This document shows positions 55,553 to 63,590 of a stretch of 64,000 nucleotides of DNA, piece by piece. The stretch is from an uncultured Eubacteriales bacterium. GTDB taxonomy: Bacteria > Bacillota > Clostridia > Oscillospirales > Oscillospiraceae. Location of the stretch: positions 62,001-126,000 of the forward strand of contig CAJKDY010000006.1 of the NCBI GenBank assembly GCA_905198835.1. The letters are read 5' to 3'. The notes below the pieces were generated by a model. The model had not been told where the DNA came from. It did no database searches and saw only the letters and a list, made by a program, of their open reading frames with translations. Numbering within the stretch: position 1 is the first letter of the stretch; each line of letters starts with the position of its first letter. Made by a program: the position numbers and the translations under genes.

Positions 55553-57172
55553 ATGAAGAAGACACTGCGCCGTCTGGCCGGGCTGGGCCTCAGCGCCGCG
55601 CTGCTGTGCACCAGCGCGCTGGCCCTGACCACCGACGAGCTGGGGACCATTTTACAAAACGAGTATGCCGGGGACATTCCAAGCCAGGTGTGGAGCCAGA
55701 CCACCGTGGAGGGGATGCTCAGCGCTCTGGGCGACCCCTTTACCCGGTATTATACCGCTCAGGAGTACGCCGCCTTTCAAGACGCCGTGAACCAGGGCGG
55801 CGGCGCGGGGACGTCGGTGGAGGCGTCCGCCAGCGGCGATGTGGGCGTGATGCGTATCCACAGCTTTGGTCAGGACACCTATGACCGCATGGCCCAGGCC
55901 GTGGAGCAGAATAAGACCGTGGACCACTGGCTGGTGGACCTGCGGGGCTGCCGGGGCGGCGAGCTGCGCGCTACGGCGGACGCCCTGAGCGTCTTTGCCG
56001 GCGGCGGCGAGCTCATCTACCTGCGGGACAAGGCGGGCAAGCTCTACTCCGCCAAAAGTGTCCACAGCAAGCTGACCTTGTACCCGACCATCGTGCTGGT
56101 GGACGAGAACACCGCCTCCGCCGCCGAGCTGTTCGCCGGAGGGATCCGGGACCGGCAGATGGGCCTTGTCATCGGCAGCCGGACCTACGGCAAGGGCGTA
56201 GCCCAGAGCGCCTTTGACCAGGATCACGCGACCTACGGCGCCGCCTTTGCCGACGGCTCGGCGTTGCTGCTGACCACGGAGAAGGCCTTTTCCGACAACC
56301 TCTCCAGCCCCAACATCATGGGCGTGCTGCCCCATCTGGCAGTGGAGCCCGGTCAGGCCGAGGCCGTGGCCCGGCTGCTGTGTGCCGACGCGCCCGCGGC
56401 CGATACCAGCGGCTATCTGCGGCTCCATCTGGCCCGGTGGCGTTGGTATATCGACCTGAAGACCGCCGACAAAACGGCGCTGAAGGCCCTGCTGGAGGCC
56501 CTGCCGCCCCAGGCGCTGCTCTACGCGGGCACCGGCGGCGAGGACCATTGGAGCCAGACCTCGCCTGCCGATGTGGCCGCCGGGCAGGGCATCGCTCTGG
56601 ACAGCCGGAGCTTTGCCGATGTGACGGGCAGCCCCTATTCTGACGCCATCAACGCCTTGAAGACCTATGGCATCGTCCAGGGCGACGAAGCGGGCAATTT
56701 CAAGCCCAGCCAGGGGTTGGACCGGGCCTCGCTGTGCGCGCTGCTGGCCCAGGCCATGAACTTCCCCAGATCCACTGCCCAGCCCGCCTTTGCCGATACC
56801 CCCGCCGATGCCTGGTACACCCCCTACGTGACCACCCTCAGCGCCATGGGCATCGTCAACGGCTATGACGACGGGCTGTTCCATCCAAATGATCCCATCC
56901 CCCACCAGCAGTTTATGACCATTCTCTCCCGCATCGTATCCAGCGTCAACGCCAGCAGCTACGGCGCGTGGCAGGCTGGCCCCAGCGAGGAGGCCCTGGC
57001 CGACGGGGCCTACGCCGCCTATGACGCTTGGGCGGTGAAGGGCGCGTGGCTGCTGGACGGCGCGTGGCACGCCGAGGCCCGTGACATCGATCCCAGGGCC
57101 GTCACCACCCGGGAGGAGGCGGCCTACGATCTCTGGTCCGCTTTATCCACCATGGGCCTGCTGCCGGGGTAA
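55553..57172 (+). CDS. Secreted S41 family protease with C-terminal SLH repeats
   Basis: A 539-residue exported protein. Signal peptide (RRLAGLGLSAALLCTSALA, cleavage near residue 24). The S41 (CtpA-type) domain has the catalytic Ser in ENTASAAELF (about 188) and the Lys in SRTYGKG (about 213), with VDLRGCRGGEL before. The PDZ domain that normally sits between the DPFTRYYTAQEY segment and the core is missing; a short Gly/Ala/Ser link takes its place. Residues about 352-480 hold SLH repeats (FADVTGSPYSDAINALKTYG; FADTPADAWYTPYV) that would fix it to the wall. ATG 55553 has AGGGGAG upstream. Substrate unknown. Confidence 0.87.
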   Translation: MKKTLRRLAGLGLSAALLCTSALALTTDELGTILQNEYAGDIPSQVWSQTTVEGMLSALGDPFTRYYTAQEYAAFQDAVNQGGGAGTSVEASASGDVGVMRIHSFGQDTYDRMAQAVEQNKTVDHWLVDLRGCRGGELRATADALSVFAGGGELIYLRDKAGKLYSAKSVHSKLTLYPTIVLVDENTASAAELFAGGIRDRQMGLVIGSRTYGKGVAQSAFDQDHATYGAAFADGSALLLTTEKAFSDNLSSPNIMGVLPHLAVEPGQAEAVARLLCADAPAADTSGYLRLHLARWRWYIDLKTADKTALKALLEALPPQALLYAGTGGEDHWSQTSPADVAAGQGIALDSRSFADVTGSPYSDAINALKTYGIVQGDEAGNFKPSQGLDRASLCALLAQAMNFPRSTAQPAFADTPADAWYTPYVTTLSAMGIVNGYDDGLFHPNDPIPHQQFMTILSRIVSSVNASSYGAWQAGPSEEALADGAYAAYDAWAVKGAWLLDGAWHAEARDIDPRAVTTREEAAYDLWSALSTMGLLPG

Positions 57173-57188
57173 AAAACCAATAGAAAAG

Positions 57189-57225
57189 CGCCGCCGGTCA
57201 TCTGACCGGCGGCGTTTGCTTTTTC
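57189..57225. terminator. Terminator between the S41 gene and spoIVA
   Basis: CGCCGCCGGTCA with TGACCGGCGGCG, then TTTGCTTTTTC on the plus strand; on the other side an AAAAG tract gives some activity for the convergent spoIVA. Confidence 0.8.
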
Positions 57226-57226
57226 T

Positions 57227-58705
57227 TTACAGGATGATGCAAATGAGTCCGCCGGAGCCCTCGTTGATAATGCGCTGAAGGGTCTCCTGGAGTTTGAAGC
57301 GGGCGTCGTCGGGCATACGCTTGAGCTTGGACTGGAGGTCCTCGCTGACCAGCTCATGGAAGGACTTGCCGAAGATGTTGGACTGCCAGATCTTGCCCGA
57401 ATCCCCCTGGAACTCCTGAAGGAGATAATCCACCATCTCCTCAGATTGCTTTTCGTTGCCCACGATGGGGGAGACCTCGGTCTGGATGTCGGCCCGGATC
57501 ATATGGATAGACGGCGCGCTGGCCCGTAGCCGGACGCCGTAGCGGCCACCCTGCTTGACGATCTCCGGCTCCTCCAGCCGCAGCTCCTCCAGCGCGGGGA
57601 CTACGATACCGTAGCCCGTGGCCTTGACCTGCTCCAAAGCGCCCTCGACCTTGTCGTACTCGGCCTTGATTTGAGAAAGCTGGGTCAGCAGGCTCAGAAG
57701 ATCGCCGTCGTCCCGGACGGGGAAACCCGAGCGCTGAGACAGGGTCTCATAGAAGAGACTCCGGGGCAGCTCCAGCTGGGCCTGGGCCTGGCCGCTGCCC
57801 AGGGCAATGGCGGTGACGCGCGTGCTGCTGACCCACTGGCACTGGGCCATGGCCTCCAGCGTGGCAGGCACATCCCGGATGCGCTTGAGAGAGCCCGCAC
57901 TGTCCCGAATGGCGGCGTAGAGGCCGGATTTGATGGGGTGGTCATAGGGCAGAGCGTCCACCCAGGGGGGCAGGAAGATGCCCAGCTCCCGGATGGGGAA
58001 TTCGTCCAGCACGCCCCGGACGATGGCCCGGACGGCCTCCTCCCCAAGCTCCAGGCAGTTAACGGCAAGGCAGGTCACATTGTACTTTTCCGCAAGCTCG
58101 GCGCGTAACGCCTGGGCCTCCGGCGACTGAGGCCAGGCGGAGTTCAAAAGCAGCAAAAAGGGCTTGCCCAGCTCCTTGAGCTCGGTGACCACCCGCTCCT
58201 CGGCCTCCAGATAGTCCTCCCGTGGAATGTCGGTGACGGTGCCGTCGGTGGTGACAACGATGCCGATGGTGGAGTGCTCGGCAATGACCTTGCGGGTGCC
58301 GATCTCGGCGGCCTGGGCCATGGGCATGGGCGACTCCGACCAGGGGGTCATGACCATGCGGGGTTGGCCGTCCTCCTCGGCGCCCACCGCGCCGGGCACC
58401 AGATAGCCCACGCAGTCGATGAGCCGCACCGAGCATTGGGCCTCGCCACCCAGGTCGATGGACACGGCCTCCTCGGGCACGAATTTGGGCTCGGCGGTCA
58501 TCACCGTCCGGCCAGAACCCGACTGGGGCAGCTCGTCCCGGGCCCGATCCCGGCGGTAGGCGTTGTCCATGCCGGGGATGACCATGGTCTCCATGAACCG
58601 TTTGATGAAGGTGGACTTTCCCGTCCGCACCGGGCCCACCACGCCGATGTATACGTCCCCCTGGGTCCGCTTCGCGATGTCCTCGTAGAGCTTGTGGTCT
58701 TCCAC
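57227..58705 (-). CDS. spoIVA: Stage IV sporulation protein A
   Basis: SpoIVA is an ATPase that polymerises on the forespore surface to form the base of the spore coat. This 492-residue protein is full length and collinear with the family: Walker A GPVRTGKSTF (24-33), TVMTAEPKFVPEEAV, LIDCVGYLVPGA, and the C-terminal SGGLICIIL. It starts at GTG 58705 with GGAGGA 8 bp upstream. A sigma-E-like promoter lies 39 bp upstream. It shows that the organism is a spore former. Confidence 0.98.
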   Translation of the reverse strand: MEDHKLYEDIAKRTQGDVYIGVVGPVRTGKSTFIKRFMETMVIPGMDNAYRRDRARDELPQSGSGRTVMTAEPKFVPEEAVSIDLGGEAQCSVRLIDCVGYLVPGAVGAEEDGQPRMVMTPWSESPMPMAQAAEIGTRKVIAEHSTIGIVVTTDGTVTDIPREDYLEAEERVVTELKELGKPFLLLLNSAWPQSPEAQALRAELAEKYNVTCLAVNCLELGEEAVRAIVRGVLDEFPIRELGIFLPPWVDALPYDHPIKSGLYAAIRDSAGSLKRIRDVPATLEAMAQCQWVSSTRVTAIALGSGQAQAQLELPRSLFYETLSQRSGFPVRDDGDLLSLLTQLSQIKAEYDKVEGALEQVKATGYGIVVPALEELRLEEPEIVKQGGRYGVRLRASAPSIHMIRADIQTEVSPIVGNEKQSEEMVDYLLQEFQGDSGKIWQSNIFGKSFHELVSEDLQSKLKRMPDDARFKLQETLQRIINEGSGGLICIIL

Positions 58706-58743
58706 AATTCATTCCTCCTCGTTAGGCAGGTCTTGTCTCTATC

Positions 58744-58773
58744 ACTGTATGGACAAAGAGGGGAATGTATGCC
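58744..58773 (-). promoter_or_regulatory. Sigma-E-like promoter of spoIVA
   Basis: Minus strand -35-like GCATACAT (58772-58765), 13-bp spacer, and -10 CATACAGT (58751-58744), matching the CATACA-T consensus of mother-cell sigma-E. spoIVA is sigma-E dependent in Bacillus. Confidence 0.65.
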
Positions 58774-58792
58774 TGCAAAAAAGCGGCGGCCC

Positions 58793-58847
58793 TTTACATA
58801 GATTTTACGCTCCCTCCCTTTTGGATTTTACATGGCGGGCGTATGCT
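58793..58847 (+). promoter_or_regulatory. Pho box and promoter of the pst operon
   Basis: TTTACA (58793-58798), TTTACG (58804-58809) and TTTACA (58827-58832) are spaced 11 and 23 bp apart, in phase with the helix, as PhoP/PhoB sites are. A weak -35 TTTTGG (58819-58824) and -10 TATGCT (58842-58847) have a 17-bp spacer. This fits activation by the response regulator encoded at the end of the operon. Confidence 0.7.
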
Positions 58848-58877
58848 GGCCTTGTAAACCGAAAGGGAGGTATTATC

Positions 58878-59696
58878 ATGAAAAACAAGAAAAAGATCGT
58901 TTGTATGGCATTGACTGGGACGCTGACCCTGGGACTGCTGGCGGGATGCGCCCAAGGCCAGTCCGGCGGCAGCGTCTCCACCGACGGCTCCACCTCCATG
59001 GAGAAGGTCATCGGAGCGCTGGGCGAGGCGTTCCAGAGCGAGAACATGGGCGTTACCTTTACATACAACCCCACCGGCTCGGGCTCGGGCATCCAGGCGG
59101 TGAGCGAGGGCCGGTGCGACATCGGCCTCTCCAGCCGCTCGCTGAAGCCAGAGGAGATCGACAGCGGCCTTTCTGAGACTGTACTGGCCTACGACGGCAT
59201 CGCCATCGTGGTCCACCCGGACAACCCGGTTTCTGATCTGGATGTGGACGCCATCGCCAAGCTCTACACCGGCGAGATCACCAACTGGAAGGACGTAGGC
59301 GGTAACGACGCCGAGGTGGTCCTTATCGGCCGGGAGGCGGGCAGCGGCACACGGGACGGCTTTGAGTCCATCACCGGCACGTCGGAACAGTGCCTGTACC
59401 GCCAGGAGCTGACCGCCACCGGGGATGTGATCACCGCGGTTGCCCAGAATCCCAACGCCATCGGCTACGCCTCTTTGGCCTCGGTGGGCGATACGGTAAA
59501 AGCCCTCTCGGTGGGCGGCGTGGCCCCCAGCGAGGAGACGGTGAAGGACGGCAGCTACGCCATCCAGCGGCCCTTCGTCCTGGTGACCAAGACCGACGCC
59601 AAGCTCTCCGACACGGCGCAGAAATTCTTCGACTTCGCCCTGGACCCCAAGAATGGGGAGTTGATCTCTAAGGCCGGGGTGGTCCCCGCCAACTGA
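58878..59696 (+). CDS. pstS: Phosphate ABC transporter substrate-binding lipoprotein
   Basis: PstS captures phosphate outside the cell. The 272-residue lipoprotein has a lipobox LLAGC with Cys24, then the short PBP-like domain (VSTDGSTSMEKVIGALGEAF, NPTGSGSGIQAV, GLSSRSLKPEE, GREAGSGTRDGFES), whose Ser/Thr/Arg/Asp residues bind phosphate in the family. ATG 58878 has GGGAGG 7 bp upstream. First gene of pstSCAB-phoU-RR. Confidence 0.96.
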   Translation: MKNKKKIVCMALTGTLTLGLLAGCAQGQSGGSVSTDGSTSMEKVIGALGEAFQSENMGVTFTYNPTGSGSGIQAVSEGRCDIGLSSRSLKPEEIDSGLSETVLAYDGIAIVVHPDNPVSDLDVDAIAKLYTGEITNWKDVGGNDAEVVLIGREAGSGTRDGFESITGTSEQCLYRQELTATGDVITAVAQNPNAIGYASLASVGDTVKALSVGGVAPSEETVKDGSYAIQRPFVLVTKTDAKLSDTAQKFFDFALDPKNGELISKAGVVPAN

Positions 59697-59704
59697 GGCC
59701 CGGT

Positions 59705-60574
59705 ATGCGGGGACGAAAACAGACCCTGGAGCCGGTCATCCACGGCTTTTTCCTGATCATGGGGCTGGTGACGGTAGGGTGTGTGCTGCTCATCACCGTC
59801 TATCTGGTCCTCTCCGGCATCCCGGCCATCCGGGAGATCGGACTTGTGGAATTCCTCTTTGGGGACACCTGGGCCTCCACCGCCGCCGAGCCGAAATTCG
59901 GCATCCTGCCCTTCCTGCTCACCAGCGTCTTCGGCATGGCGGGGGCAATGCTCATCGGCGTGCCCATCGGGTTCTTCACCGCCGTCTATTTGGCCAAGGC
60001 CGCCCCCAGAGGGGTCAAGACGGTGATGGAGCATATGGTGAGTCTGCTCTCGGGTATTCCCTCGGTGGTCTACGGCCTGGTGGCCATGCTGGTGTTGGTG
60101 CCCTGGGTGCGGACGACCTTCCGCGTCCCGGATGGGGCGGGGCTGCTGGTGGCCATTTTGGTGCTGGCGGTGATGATCCTGCCCTCCATCATCAAAGTGT
60201 CGGTGACCGCCCTGGAGGCGGTGCCCCGGGAGTACGAGGATGGCTCTTTGGCCCTGGGAGCCACAGCGGCGGAGACCTGGTTCCGGGTGTCCGTCCCCGC
60301 CGCTAAGAGCGGCATTGCCGCGGCGGTGGTATTGGGGGTGGGCCGGGCCATTGGGGAGGCCACGGCGGTGATGATGGTGGCGGGCAACGCCCCGAATATG
60401 CCCGGACTGTTTCAGAGCGTTCGCTTTCTCACCACCGCCATCGTCAGCGAGATGGCCTACTCCGGCGGGCTGCAGCGGCAGGCCCTGTTCTCCATCGCCC
60501 TGGTGCTCTACCTCTTTATTTTGCTGATCAACGCCGCGCTGAACTTCTTCTTGAAACGGGACAGGGGGGCGTGA
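59705..60574 (+). CDS. pstC: Phosphate ABC transporter permease PstC
   Basis: PstC forms the channel with PstA. The 289-residue protein has six helices and the typical EAA-type loop (VSVTALEAVPREYEDGSLAL with GATAAETWFRVSVPAAKSG). SLLSGIPSVVYGLVAM is the family hallmark. It starts 8 bp after pstS and overlaps the region where pstA begins. Confidence 0.96.
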   Translation: MRGRKQTLEPVIHGFFLIMGLVTVGCVLLITVYLVLSGIPAIREIGLVEFLFGDTWASTAAEPKFGILPFLLTSVFGMAGAMLIGVPIGFFTAVYLAKAAPRGVKTVMEHMVSLLSGIPSVVYGLVAMLVLVPWVRTTFRVPDGAGLLVAILVLAVMILPSIIKVSVTALEAVPREYEDGSLALGATAAETWFRVSVPAAKSGIAAAVVLGVGRAIGEATAVMMVAGNAPNMPGLFQSVRFLTTAIVSEMAYSGGLQRQALFSIALVLYLFILLINAALNFFLKRDRGA

Positions 60575-60576
60575 GC

Positions 60577-61413
60577 ATGCGAAAGGGAATGGACAGCTTG
60601 CGTATGGGGGCCATGGGCGTGTCGGCGGTCCTTACCTGCGCTCTGGCGGTGGGGCTGGTGGGATACGTGCTCTTTCAGGGACTGCCCCAGCTGAGCTGGC
60701 GGCTCCTCACCACCGCGCCTAGCTATCTGGAGGACACGGTGGGTATTCTGCCCGACCTCCTTAATACCCTCTACCTTATCACCGCCGCCGTGGTCATCGT
60801 CCTGCCTCTGGGGGTGGGCGCGGCGGTGTATCTCAATGAATACGCCCAGAATAAGCGGCTGGTGGGGATCATTGAGTACGCCGCCGAGACCCTGTCCGGC
60901 ATCCCCTCCATTATCTACGGCCTGGTGGGGATGCTGATATTTTCCAACCTGCTGGGCTCCTGTCTGCTCTCCGGGGCGCTGACGCTGGTGGTGATGAATC
61001 TTCCCACCGTGATGCGGACCACCCAGGAGAGCCTGAAGACCGTCCCCCAGAGCTACCGGGAGGGGGCCTTTGGCCTGGGCGCGGGCAAGTGGCGGGTCAT
61101 CCGCACGGTGGTGCTCCCCGGCTGCGTGGACGGGGTGGTCACCGGCTGTATTTTGTCGGTGGGCCGGATGGTGGGCGAGTCCGCGGCCCTTCTCTACACC
61201 GCTGGCTTCGCCCATGCGCTGAATGGGTTTTTCACCGGCCTGGGAAGCTCTGGGGCGACCTTGTCGGTGGCCCTCTATGTCTACGCCAAGGAGCCGGGAC
61301 CGGGACGGCGGGAGGCCGCCTTCGCCATCGCCGCCATCCTTGTACTTTTGACCTTGGTCATCGAGCTGCTGGGGACCTTGGTAAAGCGGCATTTTCAAAG
61401 GAGACGCCTATGA
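60577..61413 (+). CDS. pstA: Phosphate ABC transporter permease PstA
   Basis: A 278-residue permease with six helices (SGIPSIIYGLVGMLIFSNLL; SLKTVPQSYREGAFGLGAGK in the EAA loop). ATG 60577 has AGGGGGG 7 bp upstream; the GTG at 60571 overlaps pstC and is less likely. It overlaps pstB by 4 bp. Confidence 0.96.
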   Translation: MRKGMDSLRMGAMGVSAVLTCALAVGLVGYVLFQGLPQLSWRLLTTAPSYLEDTVGILPDLLNTLYLITAAVVIVLPLGVGAAVYLNEYAQNKRLVGIIEYAAETLSGIPSIIYGLVGMLIFSNLLGSCLLSGALTLVVMNLPTVMRTTQESLKTVPQSYREGAFGLGAGKWRVIRTVVLPGCVDGVVTGCILSVGRMVGESAALLYTAGFAHALNGFFTGLGSSGATLSVALYVYAKEPGPGRREAAFAIAAILVLLTLVIELLGTLVKRHFQRRRL

Positions 61414-62165
61414 ACGCCATGATCACGACCCATGACCTGTGCCTCTGGTACGGACAGACCCAGGCGCTGAAAAGCATCGACCTGGATATTTCAAGCAAAA
61501 GCATCACCGCCCTGATCGGTCCCTCCGGGTGTGGCAAGTCCACCTTTTTGAAGACCCTGAACCGCATGAACGACCTGGTCCCCGGGGTGCGGATCACCGG
61601 GGAGGTACGCTATGGCGGCCAGGACATCTTTGCCCCCGGCGTGGATGTGAGCGCGCTTCGCAAGGAGGTGGGCATGGTGTTCCAAAAGCCCAACCCCTTC
61701 CCCATGTCCATCTACGACAACGTGGCCTACGGACCCCGGACCCACGGCGTCCGGGGCAAGGCCCGGCTGGACGAGATCGTGGAGCGGTCTCTCCGGGGGG
61801 CGGCCATCTGGGACGAGGTCAAGGACCGGCTGAAGAAAAACGCTCTGGGCCTCTCCGGTGGCCAGCAGCAGCGGCTGTGCATTGCCAGGGCCCTGGCGGT
61901 AGAGCCTAAGGTGCTCTTAATGGACGAGCCTACCTCGGCGCTCGATCCCATTTCCACATCGAAGATCGAGGAGCTGGCCATGGAACTGAAGCGGGACTAC
62001 ACCATCGTCATGGTCACCCACAATATGCAGCAGGCCCTGCGGATCTCCGACTGCACCGCCTTCTTCCTTTTGGGGGAGCTGGTGGAGGTGGGGGCCACGG
62101 AGGATATTTTCTCCCAGCCCCAGGACAAGCGGACCGAGGACTATATCACCGGGAGGTTTGGCTGA
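61410..62165 (+). CDS. pstB: Phosphate ABC transporter ATPase PstB
   Basis: The 251-residue ATPase drives phosphate uptake. Walker A GPSGCGKST (about 37-45), FQKPNPFPMSIYDNVAYGPR (a PstB hallmark), signature LSGGQQQR (about 148), Walker B LLMDEP, and the switch His in VTHNMQQA. ATG 61410 overlaps the pstA stop and has AAAGGAG upstream; a longer frame in pstA is not used. phoU overlaps its stop by 1 bp. Confidence 0.98.
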   Translation: MNAMITTHDLCLWYGQTQALKSIDLDISSKSITALIGPSGCGKSTFLKTLNRMNDLVPGVRITGEVRYGGQDIFAPGVDVSALRKEVGMVFQKPNPFPMSIYDNVAYGPRTHGVRGKARLDEIVERSLRGAAIWDEVKDRLKKNALGLSGGQQQRLCIARALAVEPKVLLMDEPTSALDPISTSKIEELAMELKRDYTIVMVTHNMQQALRISDCTAFFLLGELVEVGATEDIFSQPQDKRTEDYITGRFG

Positions 62166-62812
62166 TGAGAAGCAAATTTGACGAGGAGATGGCCCTCCTC
62201 CACCGGGAGCTGATCCAGATGGGGGCCCTGTGCGAGGAGGCCATCGCCCTCACCGCCAAGGCGCTGGACGGAGACAGGTCCCTGGCGGGGCAGGTCCCGG
62301 CACTGGAGGCGAGGATCGACCAGGCCGAGCGGGACATCGAGGCCCTTTGCCTCAGGCTGCTTCTGCGCCAACAGCCGGTAGCGGGCGACCTGCGGCAAAT
62401 TTCAGCCGCGCTGAAGATGATCACCGACTTAGAGCGCATCGGCGACCAGGCCAATGACATCGCCGACATCGTCTCTACCATCGAGGGGATCGGCCAGGGC
62501 AACGCAGAGCGGCTGCGCGCTATGGCCCAGGCGGCCATCCACATGGTCACCGCCAGTGTGGACGCCTACGTCCGCCAGGACGCGGAGCGGGCAAAAAAGG
62601 TCATTCTCCTTGACGATGCCATTGACAACGCCTTTCAAGAGGTTAAAATATCCTTAGTGGACCACATCGCCAAAAACCCGGACCTGGGCGAATACGCGCT
62701 GGACCAGCTGATGATCGCCAAGTATCTCGAGCGCATCGGCGACCACGCGGCGAATGTGGCGGAATGGGTGGTGTTTGCCACCACCGGTATTCACAAAGGA
62801 GAAACGCTATGA
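62165..62812 (+). CDS. phoU: Phosphate signalling protein PhoU
   Basis: PhoU links the Pst transporter to the Pho two-component system and restrains it when phosphate is plentiful. The 215-residue all-helical protein has the two PhoU repeats, each with metal-binding EXXXD-type motifs (LERIGDQANDIADI, LERIGDHAANVAEW). It overlaps pstB by 1 bp and the response regulator gene by 4 bp. Confidence 0.96.
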   Translation: MRSKFDEEMALLHRELIQMGALCEEAIALTAKALDGDRSLAGQVPALEARIDQAERDIEALCLRLLLRQQPVAGDLRQISAALKMITDLERIGDQANDIADIVSTIEGIGQGNAERLRAMAQAAIHMVTASVDAYVRQDAERAKKVILLDDAIDNAFQEVKISLVDHIAKNPDLGEYALDQLMIAKYLERIGDHAANVAEWVVFATTGIHKGETL

Positions 62813-63489
62813 TCTGGTGTGTAGAAGACGACAACGGGATCCTGGAGACTGAGCTGTACGCCCTGACCTCCACCGGCTTTGCCGCCCGGGGCTTTGTCGA
62901 TGGCGCCGCCTTTTGGGAGGCGCTGCAAAAGGAGCGGCCGGAGCTTGTCTTGCTGGATGTGATGCTGCCTGGCACAGACGGCGTGACCCTCCTGCGACGG
63001 ATGAAGGAGCGCCCCGACCTCCGGGGCATCCCAGTCATCATGGCCACCGCTAAGGGCACGGAGTATGACAAGATCCAGAGCCTGGACCTGGGGGCGGACG
63101 ATCACCTGGTCAAGCCCTTTGGACTGATGGAGATGGTCTCCCGGGTCAAGGCGGTGCTTCGCAGGTGCTCTGCGGGGCGGGAGCGGACCGTGCTGACTTT
63201 GGGTGGACTGTCCCTGGACCCCGACGCCCACACCGTCACCCTGGATGGGGCGCGTTTGGAGCTTACCTTCAAGGAATTCGAGCTGCTGCGGCTGTTTCTT
63301 TCCCGCCCGGGCCGGGCCTTTACCAGGGAGGAGCTCTTTGCCCAGGTGTGGGGAGAGGACTACCAGGGGGAGACCCGGACCCTGGATATGCACATCAAGA
63401 CGCTTCGGCAGAAGCTGGGAGCGTACGGAGCTTGCATTGAAACGGTCCGGGGTGTTGGCTACCGTATTGAGACGCATTTTGACAGCTGA
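62809..63489 (+). CDS. PhoP/PhoB-like response regulator
   Basis: A 226-residue OmpR-type regulator at the end of the pst operon, overlapping phoU by 4 bp. The receiver has CVEDD, phosphoacceptor Asp in LLDVMLPG (about 49), and VKPFG; the winged helix has FKEFELLRLFLSRPGRAFTRE and RTLDMHIKTLRQKL. By position it is probably the PhoP that binds the Pho boxes upstream of pstS. The expected PhoR histidine kinase gene does not follow; a terminator comes next. Confidence 0.9.
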   Translation: MIWCVEDDNGILETELYALTSTGFAARGFVDGAAFWEALQKERPELVLLDVMLPGTDGVTLLRRMKERPDLRGIPVIMATAKGTEYDKIQSLDLGADDHLVKPFGLMEMVSRVKAVLRRCSAGRERTVLTLGGLSLDPDAHTVTLDGARLELTFKEFELLRLFLSRPGRAFTREELFAQVWGEDYQGETRTLDMHIKTLRQKLGAYGACIETVRGVGYRIETHFDS

Positions 63490-63499
63490 TGAATATACC

Positions 63500-63533
63500 A
63501 AGGCCGTCTGTTCGGAGAACAGACGGCCTTTTT
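63500..63533 (+). terminator. Terminator of the pst operon
   Basis: AAGGCCGTCTGTTC with GAACAGACGGCCTTTTT, a 14-bp stem with loop GGA. Confidence 0.9.
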
Positions 63534-63590
63534 GCGGTTTCCTGTGGTAGATGATCGGACAAGGGCCCACGGCAGGAGAAGGCTGGCGGA

